Source of the DNA: Escallonia rubra
Lineage: Eukaryota > Streptophyta > Magnoliopsida > Escalloniales > Escalloniaceae
Reading direction: 5' to 3'
NCBI GenBank assembly: GCA_033065855.1
Contig: JAVXUO010002811.1
Location: 179,025 to 243,024, forward strand
Length of the DNA stretch: 64,000 nt
The notes under the pieces were generated by a model. It ran no database searches, was not told the DNA's origin, and worked only from the letters and a program-made list of their open reading frames with translations. The position numbers and the translations under genes were made by a program. Every line of letters starts with the position of its first letter. Within the stretch, counting starts at the first letter, position 1. Below are positions 24,634 to 35,353 of the stretch, piece by piece.

Positions 24634-26569
24634 GCCAAGGAAAGTGGGTTCACAGTCGACGTGGAGGTGCCACAAGGAATGCAGTCCGAGTCAGATGCCA
24701 AGTGTGTTGAAGTGCGACACAGCAAGGGTGGAGCAAGGGGAGAGACCAAGGGCTTCCGAGATAGAGCCTCAGGGTGGCAGTGCTGCGAGGACAATGGCGC
24801 ACGGTGAATATATGACGACATTCATAGTCTGATGCTTAGGTCCAGAGTCAAGGTCCTGTATGTTTATCTCTCTAGAATTCCAGAGGATTTTGGATTCTAG
24901 AGTGAGAAAGTAAAAATGTCAAATGAGAGAGTTCTCCTGAAAATGAAATCCAAATTCCACTATTTAGAGGGAAAAGTGTGCTTATGTCATCAGCTAACAT
25001 GTGCCATCCCCTGGGAGTGACACGACACCAGGGGGGTCCAAAAATACCGATTCTCCGTTGGACTGTCGGATTTCATATTCACCTGGCCTGATCCTCACAG
25101 CGTCGCTCTGTCTATCTAGAAAGCCTGGCTCCAACAGCATCAATGTTGCCAAAGAACACCCTTTGATCTAGCCACCAATCCAAGCCCTTGCAGAGTCCCA
25201 CAGGCCTGGCAGCGGTTGGGAAGACCCGACGCCCAACTGCCTGGCGGACTAGGCGCGATGCCCTCCGAAGACCTGCTCTCGTCTCGGAGTGACCAAGGGG
25301 TAATAGTCGCTAGGGGTGCCGATGCAAGCCCCCAGTGCCGGAGCACGTAGGCCAGTCACGAAGACACCCTGGTGGAGATAATGTCCCAAAGGGGTCGCCT
25401 ATCCCGCGGGTGAGTCCTTATGTCAGAGCAGTCGGAGCGCGTTAAGGTAGCATCCCAGAGGAGTCGTCTACCCGACGGGCTGAGGTAGTATCCTGGAGGA
25501 GCCGTCTACCTGGCGGAAGGGAAGTTGAAAAGCTCTCTGGTGGAGATTATGTCATGGAGGAGTCGCCTATCCCCACGGGTGAGTCCTTGTGCCGGAGCAC
25601 TCGGAACGCATCAAGGTAGCATCTTGGAGGAGCCGTCTACCTGACGGGCCGAGGTAGCATCCCGGAGGAGCCGTCTACCTGGCAGAAAGGGAGTTGAAAA
25701 GCTCCCTGGCAGAGATAGTGTCCCGGAGGAGTCGTCTATCCCCACGGGTAAGTCCTTATGCCGGAGCACTCGGAGAGCGTCAAGGTAGCATCTGGAGGAG
25801 CCGCCTACCTGACGGGCCAAAGTAGCATCTCGGTGGAACGTCTACCTGGCAAAAAGGGAGATGAAAAGCTCCCTGGCCGTGATAGTGTCCCGGAGGAGTT
25901 GCCTATCCCTGCGGGATGCTGCACACTCTTGATAGTGGGTTTAAGCATGTTCCACGACCAAGGCAAGGTGCGCATTGTGTGGTGATAGGATGGACCAGTG
26001 CAAGGAGTGTGGTAGTGTGACAAAGAGCCAGGAGGCACGACTGTGTTAGTGGCGCGGTGCATAGGGGCGGCTGAGTGTTAGAGACGGCAGGTAGGCGACG
26101 GGTGTCGTGGAGTTGACGAGTGGGCGACGGGCGCTGAGCGGCTGCGGTCGATGAGCTCCGGGAAGTCAGCGCACGGGCGACGGCGCACGACCACATGCGA
26201 TGGGCGCCGTGAAGCCGGCGTGTGGCTGTTAGCGACAAGCTCTGGGAAGTCGGCCTGCGACAGCGAGCGTCGCGGCGACCACGGGCGACTGGCACCATGA
26301 AGCTGGCGCGCATACGACGGTGACGGGTGCTGTGAAGCCGGTGCGCAGGCAACGGCGACGTCGCGGAGACAGCGCGCGACGGGTGCCGTGAAACCTGCAC
26401 GTGGGCGACGTCGGGCGTCACAGAGACGACGCCCGGGCGACAGACGAAGAGCGTCGGGAAGACGGCACCCGAGTGACGGACGAAGAGCGTCACAGAGATG
26501 GTGCCCGGGCGACAGGCGTCGCGGAGGATGCATGGTTCGTTGAAGAGAAGTGAAGACATGGGGTCAACA
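24634..26569 (-). repeat. Probable 5' LTR of the gypsy element
   Basis: Reading minus, it would start TGTTGACCCC near 26569 and end CCTTGGCA at 24634, giving TG...CA ends next to the leader motif. The partner LTR and a target duplication are not in the window, so the outer edge is inferred. It contains the tandem array at 25372-25925 and a CpG-rich stretch of imperfect 'ggcgacg' units at 26080-26530. Confidence 0.45.
25372..25925. repeat. Tandem repeat, about 3.3 units of about 169 bp
   Basis: Units begin near 25372, 25541, 25708 and 25877 with variants of ggagatagtgtcccggagg. Each contains gtcgcctatcccgcgggtga, tccttatgccggagcactcgg and caaggtagcatc. The copies differ by substitutions and short indels. 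Confidence 0.85.
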
Positions 26570-26599
26570 CTTTGAATAGGACTATGTAAGCACTTGTGG

Positions 26600-29188
26600 G
26601 ATCTAGCACATAAGAAGGACTCACTTTGGGTGAAATGGTGTCATATGTACATCATAAAAGAGAAGCATTATGGACTTTCGAGCCATCAAGAATTGTAATA
26701 TCTTTGTTGTTTATTTAAAAAAATTAATTAATTAATTAATTAAAAAAGAAATCTGGTCTGATTTCGTGGCTGCCAAAGGCAGCCACAAATAAGAAGGAGT
26801 GACACCTCATGTTTCCAAGAGGTGGAGTGTGTGCATGTAGAGTTAAGTAGAGGGTGAGGTGGCATGAGAGAAGGCTTACCCTGGACAGCTGTTTGAGGGA
26901 GAATTATGAAAAATGCAGAAGGAATCTTAGGATACTTTCAACTGAGATTCGCAGAGAAAAGGGAGAAGAAAACCCAAGAAACAGAGTTCGATTTGGTGAA
27001 AAATTGAAGAAGTTATGGACCACCAAAGTCAAGAAAAAAAATTAGCCTGCAGTGTGTGATGTAGCTAATTAAGGGGGAATTTGAGGGAAATCCAGGAAGA
27101 ATTTCATGAAAGGATAAACTGAGAAGTAATAGAAGGGAGAGAAAGGAAGAGATTGCAAAAAACATAAGGTATTTTCGTTGAGAATCGAAGAAGTTACGGG
27201 TCTTCAAAGTGAGGTAAAAATCAGCTTTGTGTGTGTGTTCTTGGTGTTTTGATATCTGGTCTTGATGGAAATTAGGGCTGAAATTATTATGTTGTGATAT
27301 GATTCCATGTTAAATGAAGTTATGGAGTTAGATAGGTGGAAACAAAGTAAAATTAAAGTGGTTTAAAGGGGATTTGAAGTGGAATTAAATAGCTAATGAT
27401 ATATGTTAGCATAATATGCATGTATAAGTGAAGAAGGGGAAATATTTACGGGCATGCAAACCTGAAGAATGCAGCTTGGAGTGTGGGAAGTGATGAGAAT
27501 GTGTAAATTTGATCCAAGTGTGATGAATAGTGACTGTAAATGTCGCTAAAAGTCTTATTCTCTAATTAATTTCAAACTTTATTATTGAAACATAGTTGTA
27601 AGCTAGAATTTGGCCAAACACAAAAGAAAAACTTATATTCTTTTTGAAAGATCTACATACTGTAAAATGTTGGGAGTTTTCTGAGTTCCCTAATGATGTT
27701 AAATATATTTATCCTTTAAATAAGGTTTCAAATTTTTAAAAATACCAAATGAATGTATTTTAATCTGAAAATTTTACTGAGACTTTATGCAGCCGAGACA
27801 GTCAAAAATTTTATGACATTTGAAGGCTGATTGGTATTTTTTACAAAATTGGTTCCCTAACGCTCGGTTTGGTTATCCGGATAGGATTTCCGAGAAATTT
27901 TTTTACCTAATGACTTTTCAGTACAAAAATCAGTTTACATTATTTTAAAAAGGTATTTTGAGCCAATTGAGAGTGTTTATTGGTGCAGAAGTCGACAGGG
28001 AGTGTTTAAGTAATTTTACCTATGGTCAGGCATGTTTTGGTAATTTTTCGCACCCGGTGATGAATCTTGTGGAAACTCATGGTCAAGCAGTAAGAAGTAT
28101 AAGGAATGAGGAAATTGAGTTTAGATAGGTACAACAAGGATGGTATTGCGGTTGATGCACCTTATGGGCTAGGGCAAATCCGGTTAACAGATTAGCCGTA
28201 ATAAGTTGGAAACAGATAATCGGTAAGAGAGTGGGAAGGTAAGGTTAGGTGTGTTTTTGTATTCTAGGGTTGTCTAACAAGAAATAATTTTTTTCATAGG
28301 TGATTCTGTTGCTGAGAAAATCCGGAAGCGAGGAGTTCATCGGCTATAAAGCCAAACAAATAAGGATATTGCGGTTTCGTTATGGTATCCATTGTCTTGC
28401 TTGGCATACCATGTTGATGATGCTTATGTTGAACTCCTATATTTATGTTTGAACACCGGTTGATCTTATGACCCAGTACTTCTTGTTGATTTGTGTTGTT
28501 GAGGACTTAAGGTAGAATGAATTCCCTTAGTCCACCCGGTGATGAGCCTGAAAGCGCTGCTAAGAACTTATGATCGAAAACACTCTCTAAGTCCATTCCT
28601 TTGATGACAACCGTCCCCTCATCTGGACAAGACTGAGATGAACACCCCGTATGAAGGGGCATCATTAAGTGAAGGCCAGTGAAGTGAAGTAACTGGCGGT
28701 CAGTGAAAAAGAAAGTAACTAACAAAAAAACATATATATGAAGCGCGCTAGAGTCTGTCGTGTCATGTCGAGTCAAGCATGTATTGCAATTAATTTTATT
28801 TGATGTTGCTGAATTTATTATCTTGTTATTCTCATGATGATTAATTGTTTTGGTATTTTCTTTTGCATTGCACTTGCATAGTTCATGAGTCTGTCCAAGT
28901 GGAAATGATGATGTTTTGTTGGGCTTGAGTCGCTCAGTCTGAACAAGGGTAATGCGGCAAGATGGTTACAAATGTTCATTCTTGGCATTCTTAAATCCAT
29001 TGCCTTCGTTGAAAATTCATGATCGATTCTCCGATAATTTTGAAAGGGTTGTACATTGTACTCTTCGTATTATCCTTACTAGGCAACTTGTGCTCATTCC
29101 TTATCTTATGTGTTTTTCAGGTACTAGGTTTGAACAAGGAGAGACCTTGGGTAAAGGTAAAGAGAAATTATGCTAAGGTCCTGTGAGG

Positions 29189-29235
<47 letters not shown>

Positions 29236-29456
29236 CACGATGATGTAAAATTTGGCGTAAATATTAAGTTGTGTTATGTTATGCAGTTTCCGCTGCAATA
29301 CGATGTGTACTATCAAGAAATTTTTTTGTAAGGACGTGTTGAGACGTTCCTTTATGATCTTAAGGTTGTAGTTGTTCTGTGTTGTATTTAAGGTTGTGAT
29401 GTTGACAGGATTGACATTTCAGCTCCGGTGACGTCACTTGGGCTGGAGGTGTCACA
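26600..29456 (+). repeat. Ty3/gypsy LTR relic, left boundary uncertain
   Basis: The right edge is clear: ...GGAGGTGTCACA at 29456, two bases before a tRNA-iMet primer site. The left edge is not determined; it may lie as far in as about 27530. A segment near 27745-27850 is related to 45250-45365, which implies a second LTR of the same family farther right. A (TA)n tract interrupts it at 29190-29232. No coding region is visible. Confidence 0.5.
29190..29232. repeat. (TA)n microsatellite
   Basis: Uninterrupted AT dinucleotide run inside the gypsy LTR relic. Confidence 0.95.
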
Positions 29457-29458
29457 GG

Positions 29459-29472
29459 TGGTATCAGAGCTT
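29459..29472 (+). other. Primer binding site (tRNA-iMet), gypsy
   Basis: TGGTATCAGAGCTT follows the LTR edge ...TGTCACA by two bases, the usual plant gypsy arrangement. Confidence 0.85.
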
Positions 29473-29630
29473 AGGTATTACGATTTTGTAGACTGTTGGG
29501 TGTTTAGAATGATGTGTAAGTTTTGATACGAGATTATAAGGAAGAATGTAAGGGGTGACCAAGATGTCTAAGTCAGACCAATTATGGCAGAACTGATTTG
29601 TGAATTGGCATTCGGTCATTGTTACAGGAA

Positions 29631-29750
29631 ATGGCAGGTGCATCAGCAAATATGGGAGGGCGGATTGAAGATGACATGATGGATGTGTTGAACCCCGATG
29701 TGGACAGTGAGAAAGACCTCGAAGAAATTGAGGATGACTTAGTGGATTAA
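29631..29750 (+). pseudogene. Gypsy gag start fragment
   Basis: A 39-residue frame starts at the first good ATG after the primer site and is rich in Asp and Glu. It ends in TAA. Nothing recognisable of the gag core follows before new LTR-like sequence begins at 29776. Assignment rests on position only. Confidence 0.35.
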
Positions 29751-29775
29751 GATAAGGAGTCTGTGGTCATGAATT

Positions 29776-30023
29776 TGTAGGGCCCCGAGATAAACAAAGC
29801 GATTTATTAAATGCAAGAGCTTAAGATGATTTTTCTTTTAAAGCTAGTGAGAAATATAGTATCACTCAAGAATTCTAACATGTAAGTGATAATTTCATTG
29901 CATTAGGCCCTATTTAAAATAGAAAGTCTTTCTATTCACCTGGTGCTCGCTCTCAAGTCAAAACAACTAGTGATATAGAAAAAAGTTCAAGGATATAAGA
30001 GTCTTGTTGCAATTTTATGTTTT
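29776..30023 (+). repeat. LTR-like start, possibly continued at 45240-47862
   Basis: TGTAGGGCCCCGAGAT resembles the edge of the solo LTR (TGTGAGGCCCCGATC read from 14046). It runs into a (TA)n tract at 30023-30042, where the MULE/pararetrovirus cluster starts. Confidence 0.35.
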
Positions 30024-30044
30024 ATATATATATATATATATAAA

Positions 30045-31166
30045 GGAATAGTTACAGTAATGTCCCTAAGGTTAGGATAAATTACACGCATGTCCATTAG
30101 TTTGTACAAATAACACTTATATCCAACTGAATGGAATACCAAAATACATAACGGTTTAGATAAAATGCCCATCACTTAGTAATGTAACTCTCAAATGCCA
30201 TTCATGCCTAATTTGGGTTGAAACCCTAATTTACTTCTTTGTCTCTCAAATTAGGTTTGCAGAGAATTAGGGATGAAATCATTTGTCTCTCTAACTCCCC
30301 TCACATATTCGCTGCTGCCCCCAACCTTCGCCCACCCCGTCATGGCCCCCACCCTCCCACTTCTCCATCGCCGCACCCACTCTCCCCCTCCTTGTCGCTG
30401 CACCCACCCTCCTCCCACCCTATCACCGTACCCATTCCTCCCCCTTCTCCGCTACCGCACCTCTTCTTCCCCCTTCCCATTCCCCGGCATCGCACCCATC
30501 CTACCTCACCCCGTCGCCACAACCATCCACTGTCGCCATCCAATTCCTTAAGCTACTGCCATCCACCCCCATTGCGGTCGTGTTTAATATGGGTTTGGCC
30601 ATAAATAATGGCAACAACCGCATTTTTCACCTTTTCTTCCATCATCAGTTGCCTGTAAATTAAAGCAATGGCCCCGCCACGTTCAACAACATCTGTCGGT
30701 AATCACTCAGCGTCGTCACCTAGACCTTCGCCAGCCATGTCAGCACATATGGTGGGGGCGATGACGGGGTGGGGGGAAGTTTGGGGGCAGCCACGGGTTT
30801 ACTTAAGGGGAGGGTGGGGGCGGTGATGGGGTGGGGTGCCTAGGGGTACGGGGGTGGGGGCAGCGGCAGGGTAAGGGGAGTTGGGGGAAGGGAGAGGCAG
30901 AAGGAGGGAGAGAGAGAGGGTTTCAACGCTAAATGAAATCTTAATCTTATCAAAAGGGGAAAAAACACAAATTTGAGGGGAAAATAGGGTTTAAATATGT
31001 AATAAGGGTAGTATTGGTATTTTTAAATTATGTATAGGGTGACATCATTAAAATGTATGATTTTTTAACGGACCAACGACGAAAGGATACGACTGGTATC
31101 TTTCAAAACTTAGTGGCCTTGACTGTAATTTCACTCTAACCTCAAAGACATTGCTGTAATTATCCC
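30045..31166. mobile_element. TIR element, MULE-like, non-autonomous
   Basis: About 48 bp at the two ends are inverted copies: GGAATAGTTACAGTAATGTC on the left and GGGATAATTACAGCAATGTC read from the right, with similarity continuing inward. The left side abuts (TA)n and no clean 9-bp duplication is visible, so the superfamily call is by similarity of TIR style to the MULE at 35354. The interior has a C-rich stretch (30290-30560) and a G-rich stretch (30750-30900), with no recognisable protein. Confidence 0.6.
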
Positions 31167-31997
31167 TAAAAACGTCATCCGATACATTATGTAGACAGTG
31201 ATTTTGACCAAAATGCCTCGATGGTATTAATGAGTTGGTGAAAGTCGCAGGTAAATCAGGAAGGGAGGGGGATGAGCAATGTCATAATTTTTTATCATCC
31301 GCTATATATATATAGCTGATCCGTTGACTGTGCAGAAAACTTCGATTAAGTTGCCCGCGCGATCTGACCGTCCATTCTTAAAGGACGGATGACCCATATA
31401 TAGTTTTTTTTAAATAAAAAAAAACTAGTCGTGTGCTACACTGTGTGGCGGACGAGAATTTTTTCCAAAATGCCTCCGCTATTCGGGCCCGTCCGCTACA
31501 CTGCGTAGCAAACGACTTTTTACCCTAACATGTTGTTAGCCAAAAGTCATCCGCTACAAAATGTAGCAGATGACTTTTTTACTGACACGTGTCATATTTG
31601 TCACCTCTCTATCCGCTACACTATATGGCAGACGATGGGGCAGATATACCCAAAAATACCCTATTTGTCAGCTCTTCTTCATTCTTCAACCTCTTGAGCT
31701 CCACTTACCTCCATATTCAGCTCCCTTCAAGTTCCAAGTTTCACTCAAGTAAGGTAAGTTTGTGATCTCAAAAGCTTATGGGTAAAGTGGTGAAGTTTTT
31801 TTGGATGTTTTTATAAAAAAATTTGAGATTTTTTTTTTTTTTTTTTGTATTTGGCATGCTAAATTAGTCAATTCATCAAAGTAATTTTTATTTATTATAT
31901 TCAAGAAATTATATTTTTGTAATTAATTCCCAAGCCTAAAAAGTGTTACAATTTGATACTTAAACTTAAGTTATTTCTACATAGGTCTTATTTCACA

Positions 31998-32657
31998 ATG
32001 TTTGATTTTGTGTCAAGCTCGAACACATACGAGGATGCTATCGACCCTTATCTAGGGCGAACGTTTCGAACATTGGAAGAAGTCGAAGAATATTTTTGAG
32101 CATATCCATTGATGGTTGGTCTTGGCACTAGAATCAAGACAACTAGAACAAGCAACATAACAAAAAGAATATGCTCACAGTTATATGAGTGTCATAGGAG
32201 TAGACACCCATTGCAAAATGAGAAACACGTAGGTAATGATGATAGTGATGACAAAATAGGATATGCGTCACGAAAACAGAACTTCTTTACGCGCACAAAT
32301 TGCAAGGTTAAGATGTTCATAAGCCATAAACCCAAACAAGATCATTGGCTTATTACTAGATTGGAATTGGGGCACAATCACCCGTTAATAACGCCTTCGA
32401 AGGTGAGTCAGATGCATCAACACAAGAAGATGGGTAATGTCGCAAGGAGCCTGATTCACACAATGAGTAACGCATGGATAGGACCTACCGACATTGTTAA
32501 TGTTCTTGCTGAACAGGCTGGGGGAATTCAGAATCTGAATTTCAACACGACAGACGATCGTAATGTGGTCCGAACCCGAAGACGAGCCACGTATGACATC
32601 AACGATGCTCAATCCGCAATGAGCCTATTGAAGTGGATGCAAATGGATGACCCATAG
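31998..32657 (+). pseudogene. FAR1-type DNA-binding domain of a MULE transposase, truncated
   Basis: ATG at 31998. The frame encodes DPYLGRTFRTLEEVEEYF, corresponding to the start of FAR1 DNA-binding domains. Later blocks are KMFISHKPKQDHWLITRLEL and GHNHPL. An in-frame TGA at 32097-32099 stands where CGA (Arg) is plausible. The frame ends after DINDAQSAMSLLKWMQMDDP at 32657, just where FAR1/MULE proteins go on to the MULE DDE domain. That catalytic domain is absent. A likely leader intron (gtaagt near 31754 to cag/tag near 31983) lies upstream. FAR1 and FHY3 host regulators derive from such transposases; the TIR context and lesions argue this is an element remnant. Confidence 0.75.
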
Positions 32658-33740
32658 TTTACTCAAAATGGCGCATGACGATATGTTAATTGCCACTCTG
32701 CGATCTCTCAATGGATCAATATGTGCTTTGCAACCCAAATAGCGTAAACACAATGACTCTTCCACCCATCTCTCCAAATGTTTGTACGGCGCCCAACATA
32801 TTTGGCCTGAAGATAGCGAGTTGAACTCCCCCCGATAGAATACAATGTTGTGATGGGGATCATCTCTCCTCGGGTAGTGGCTCTCCCTCCGATGGTATTC
32901 CCAAGTGCGCGACAGAGGCCACATATTATCGGTTCCCTCCCTACGAAGGGGTAAAGTGTTTCATAATACGACACCTGATATCAACGACAATTGGGGTTGT
33001 ATGGTCAAAATTTATTGTGCACTGACTAATAAAAAAATTATCGAAAAAAATATTAAAAGGAGTTATATGATATCCTACAACAATGAGAGACATGTACATA
33101 TAGCTTTGCAATCGGGCCTCGTTGCCTTGTACAATGCGCGATACAAGTATGCAAGTATGGTTGTACCCCAATCATACTCCCCAACCTCTTGCAGGTTACC
33201 CAACAAAGCTAAATATTTTTGGTAAACCGTGTTCTTTTTCGTAGTTAGGCATAGAATTGCCCCCATCACCTACAGTAGGAAAGCCTTTCTGTGCATTACA
33301 AGCATCTCCTACGTGTAGTCTTCCGACAAAAACTTCAACCTTTCTACCAACCACCTCAATTTTATTCCACCATGCCCAAATTCGTTCTCGGGTATTGAAC
33401 CGAAGAAGTCCCTAGAAACTCTCTTATTTGTTACGAAAACCTTAGCAGAAATAACTGGCTGCCCGTCACGGGTAACCCTAAGATGTACACTACATCTTCA
33501 AAGGTTATTGTCATCTCTCAAAGAGGGAAGTGAAACGTATTCGTTTCACTTCTCCGCCGTTCAACAAAGGCACATATTAAGGTCCGGTCAAGTTGTTGAA
33601 AAATATTGCCATAGGTAAAAATCTCAAAACCCAAACCCATTCCATGCAACAATATTTTCTTTGATTTGTTCAACCTTCACTCTCCAAATTGTTCGGTTAC
33701 TTCTACTGTGTTAAGTGTTGTTCGTTCCTACAAATTAACA
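32640..33740 (-). pseudogene. Plant mobile domain (PMD) relic
   Basis: The minus-strand translation in changing frames has KGFPTVGDGGNSMPNY, then YLALLGNLQEVGEYDWG and TTILAYLYRALYKATR. This order is that of the plant mobile domain, found in MAIN/MAIL-type proteins and many transposons. Farther on are ICWAPYKHLERWVEE and CLRYLGCKAHIDPLRDRRV. Several frameshifts and stops are present. It converges on the 3' end of the FAR1-type frame, so the two are tail to tail within one element. Known PMD carriers include MULE and gypsy elements. Confidence 0.65.
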
Positions 33741-34804
33741 AATAGTATTTAAGCAAAACAAAAGGTATACAATGTTTATGAAACTAAAAAAATAAACAGA
33801 AAATAAATATCTTTCTTGTCCTTTCCAGATGGATGTACTAAAATAAGTATCTTACTTGTCCATTTTTTGTAACTGAAATTATGCTAATACATCAAGTTTG
33901 GAAGTTTCTATCAAATATTGGCAAATCACCAATGCTAGCACATGCATAATACATCATCTTTATATATACATACACATTTATACATACATAATACGTCATT
34001 AAAACATGCGCAATACTCACAAGCTCAAGATTATATACAAATAAAGCATTAACTTGTGAACTTATGTGATCAATTGGACGAGTTAAGGAATTCTTGGAAA
34101 GATTATACACAGATCTACTTGCTAGCACTGCTGGAAAGATAATGTAGAAGGAAGAAGGGAGAAGACTTACAAAAGTAGGGGTTTGGGCTATTTAAATACA
34201 CCGTCCGCTGTACTATCTAGCGGACAAGTTAAGTAAGATAAGGACAAACTGCCTCACCGACCTCTAGATAAAGTAGCGGACGATAAGAGGTTGGATAAGG
34301 ACAAACTGCCCCACCGTCCGCCAGATAGTATAGCGGACGGAGAGGGACACATGTGACATGTGTCAGCCAAAAAGGCGTCTGCTACATTTATATGGGAGGT
34401 TCGATACAATACAAAACACCCATGTTATTTGATATATATCTATTGATATTGCATTGTTATAAGAAATAAAGCCAAGTCAAGGTTTTTAATCATAGCATTA
34501 GTAAAAAGTCTTTCTCTTATTCTCATTTTTGAACAAGTGGGAAGCGAATGAGATTTCCATATATGGTTAACGAGCACTTTGGAGATCACTTTCATGTTAG
34601 ATAAAGTGATCTGGTGAAACTGTAGCAGACAACTTCTCGCAGACAACATGTCAGGGTCAAAAAGTCATCCACTACACAATGTAGCGGATGACTAGTTTTT
34701 TTTTAAAAAAAAAAATAGATCTAGATCGTCCGTCCTTTAAGGATGGACGGCCAGATTGCGTGGGTAACTTAGCCAAAGTTGTCCGCATGGTCAACGTATC
34801 AGCT

Positions 34805-34806
<2 letters not shown>

Positions 34807-34857
<51 letters not shown>
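34807..34857. repeat. (TA)n microsatellite, left border of the pararetrovirus
   Basis: About 50 bp of TA between the MULE end and the start of viral sequence. Confidence 0.95.
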
Positions 34858-34860
<3 letters not shown>

Positions 34861-34964
34861 ACTACTAAGTACATTTCCACTTCTACTCTGTAAGTCTTTC
34901 GTATTTGTATTCTCTTTGTTTGATTGTATGTTTAATTCATGTTATATATCACTTGGGTCTTTCG

Positions 34965-34977
34965 TGGTATCAGAGCC
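34965..34977 (+). other. Pararetrovirus tRNA-iMet primer site
   Basis: TGGTATCAGAGCC, upstream of the movement-protein frame. Caulimovirids use the same site to start minus-strand DNA. Confidence 0.85.
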
Positions 34978-35353
34978 ATATTAAGTAGTTGTTAGAGATA
35001 AAGTTATCTTGCTGTGTTTCTATATCAGTGTGGGTCGACACCCAAGTCGCCTTTAAGATAGTTCTCGATCTTCTACCTGTGAGCATTTTTTACCACTTTT
35101 AATTATTTGGTTGACAGTCGAGCACTAATATTGAAACTATGGCAAGACTAATTAGATCTCTCTCTACTAATGTGACAAAGAGCCATATTGGTTCCAATAG
35201 AAATATTCATGAGTTGAATATTGAAAATATAGAAAAAGATCTAAACAACTGGTCAATTTCTAAGGTTAATCCTTCTTCCTTATATGTTAAACAGTTTGAA
35301 TTTAAGCAAACTTATTCTATCAAGTCTGTTGAACATACTATGGATATTTCAAA

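Larger units (their letters stand above)
31314..34806 (+). mobile_element. MULE with FAR1-type and plant-mobile-domain remnants
   Basis: About 100 bp at each end are inverted copies beginning AGCTGATCCGTTGAC (left) and GGAGCTGATACGTTGAC (right). Both continue through CCGTCCATCCTTAAAGGACG-like sequence. The ends are embedded in (TA)n tracts, so a target duplication cannot be read. Inside, a FAR1-like frame runs plus and a plant-mobile-domain relic runs minus. Both subterminal regions carry diverged copies of a CCGCTACA...TGTAGCGG palindrome. Confidence 0.75.

Noticed and set aside
25372..25925. CRISPR-like or satellite array
   Set aside because: The units are contiguous without spacers, only about 3.3 copies, and sit in a probable LTR of a plant genome.
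29459..29472. tRNA-related sequences as tRNA genes
   Set aside because: TGGTATCAGAGC-type matches here, at 21266-21278 and at 34965-34977 are only primer sites of 10-14 bases next to LTR or viral leaders. No tRNA gene was found in the window.
30239..30604. Proline/histidine-rich frames in the C-rich stretch
   Set aside because: Low-complexity CCACC/CCCTC sequence inside a TIR element gives open frames in several phases on both strands; no domain is recognisable.
31998..32657. A host FAR1/FHY3-type regulator gene
   Set aside because: It has an in-frame stop, lacks the MULE and SWIM domains, and lies between MULE TIRs, so an element remnant is the simpler reading.
32640..33740. A host MAIN/MAIL1-like gene
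   Set aside because: The plant-mobile-domain reading is spread over several frames with stops and lies within the same TIR element.
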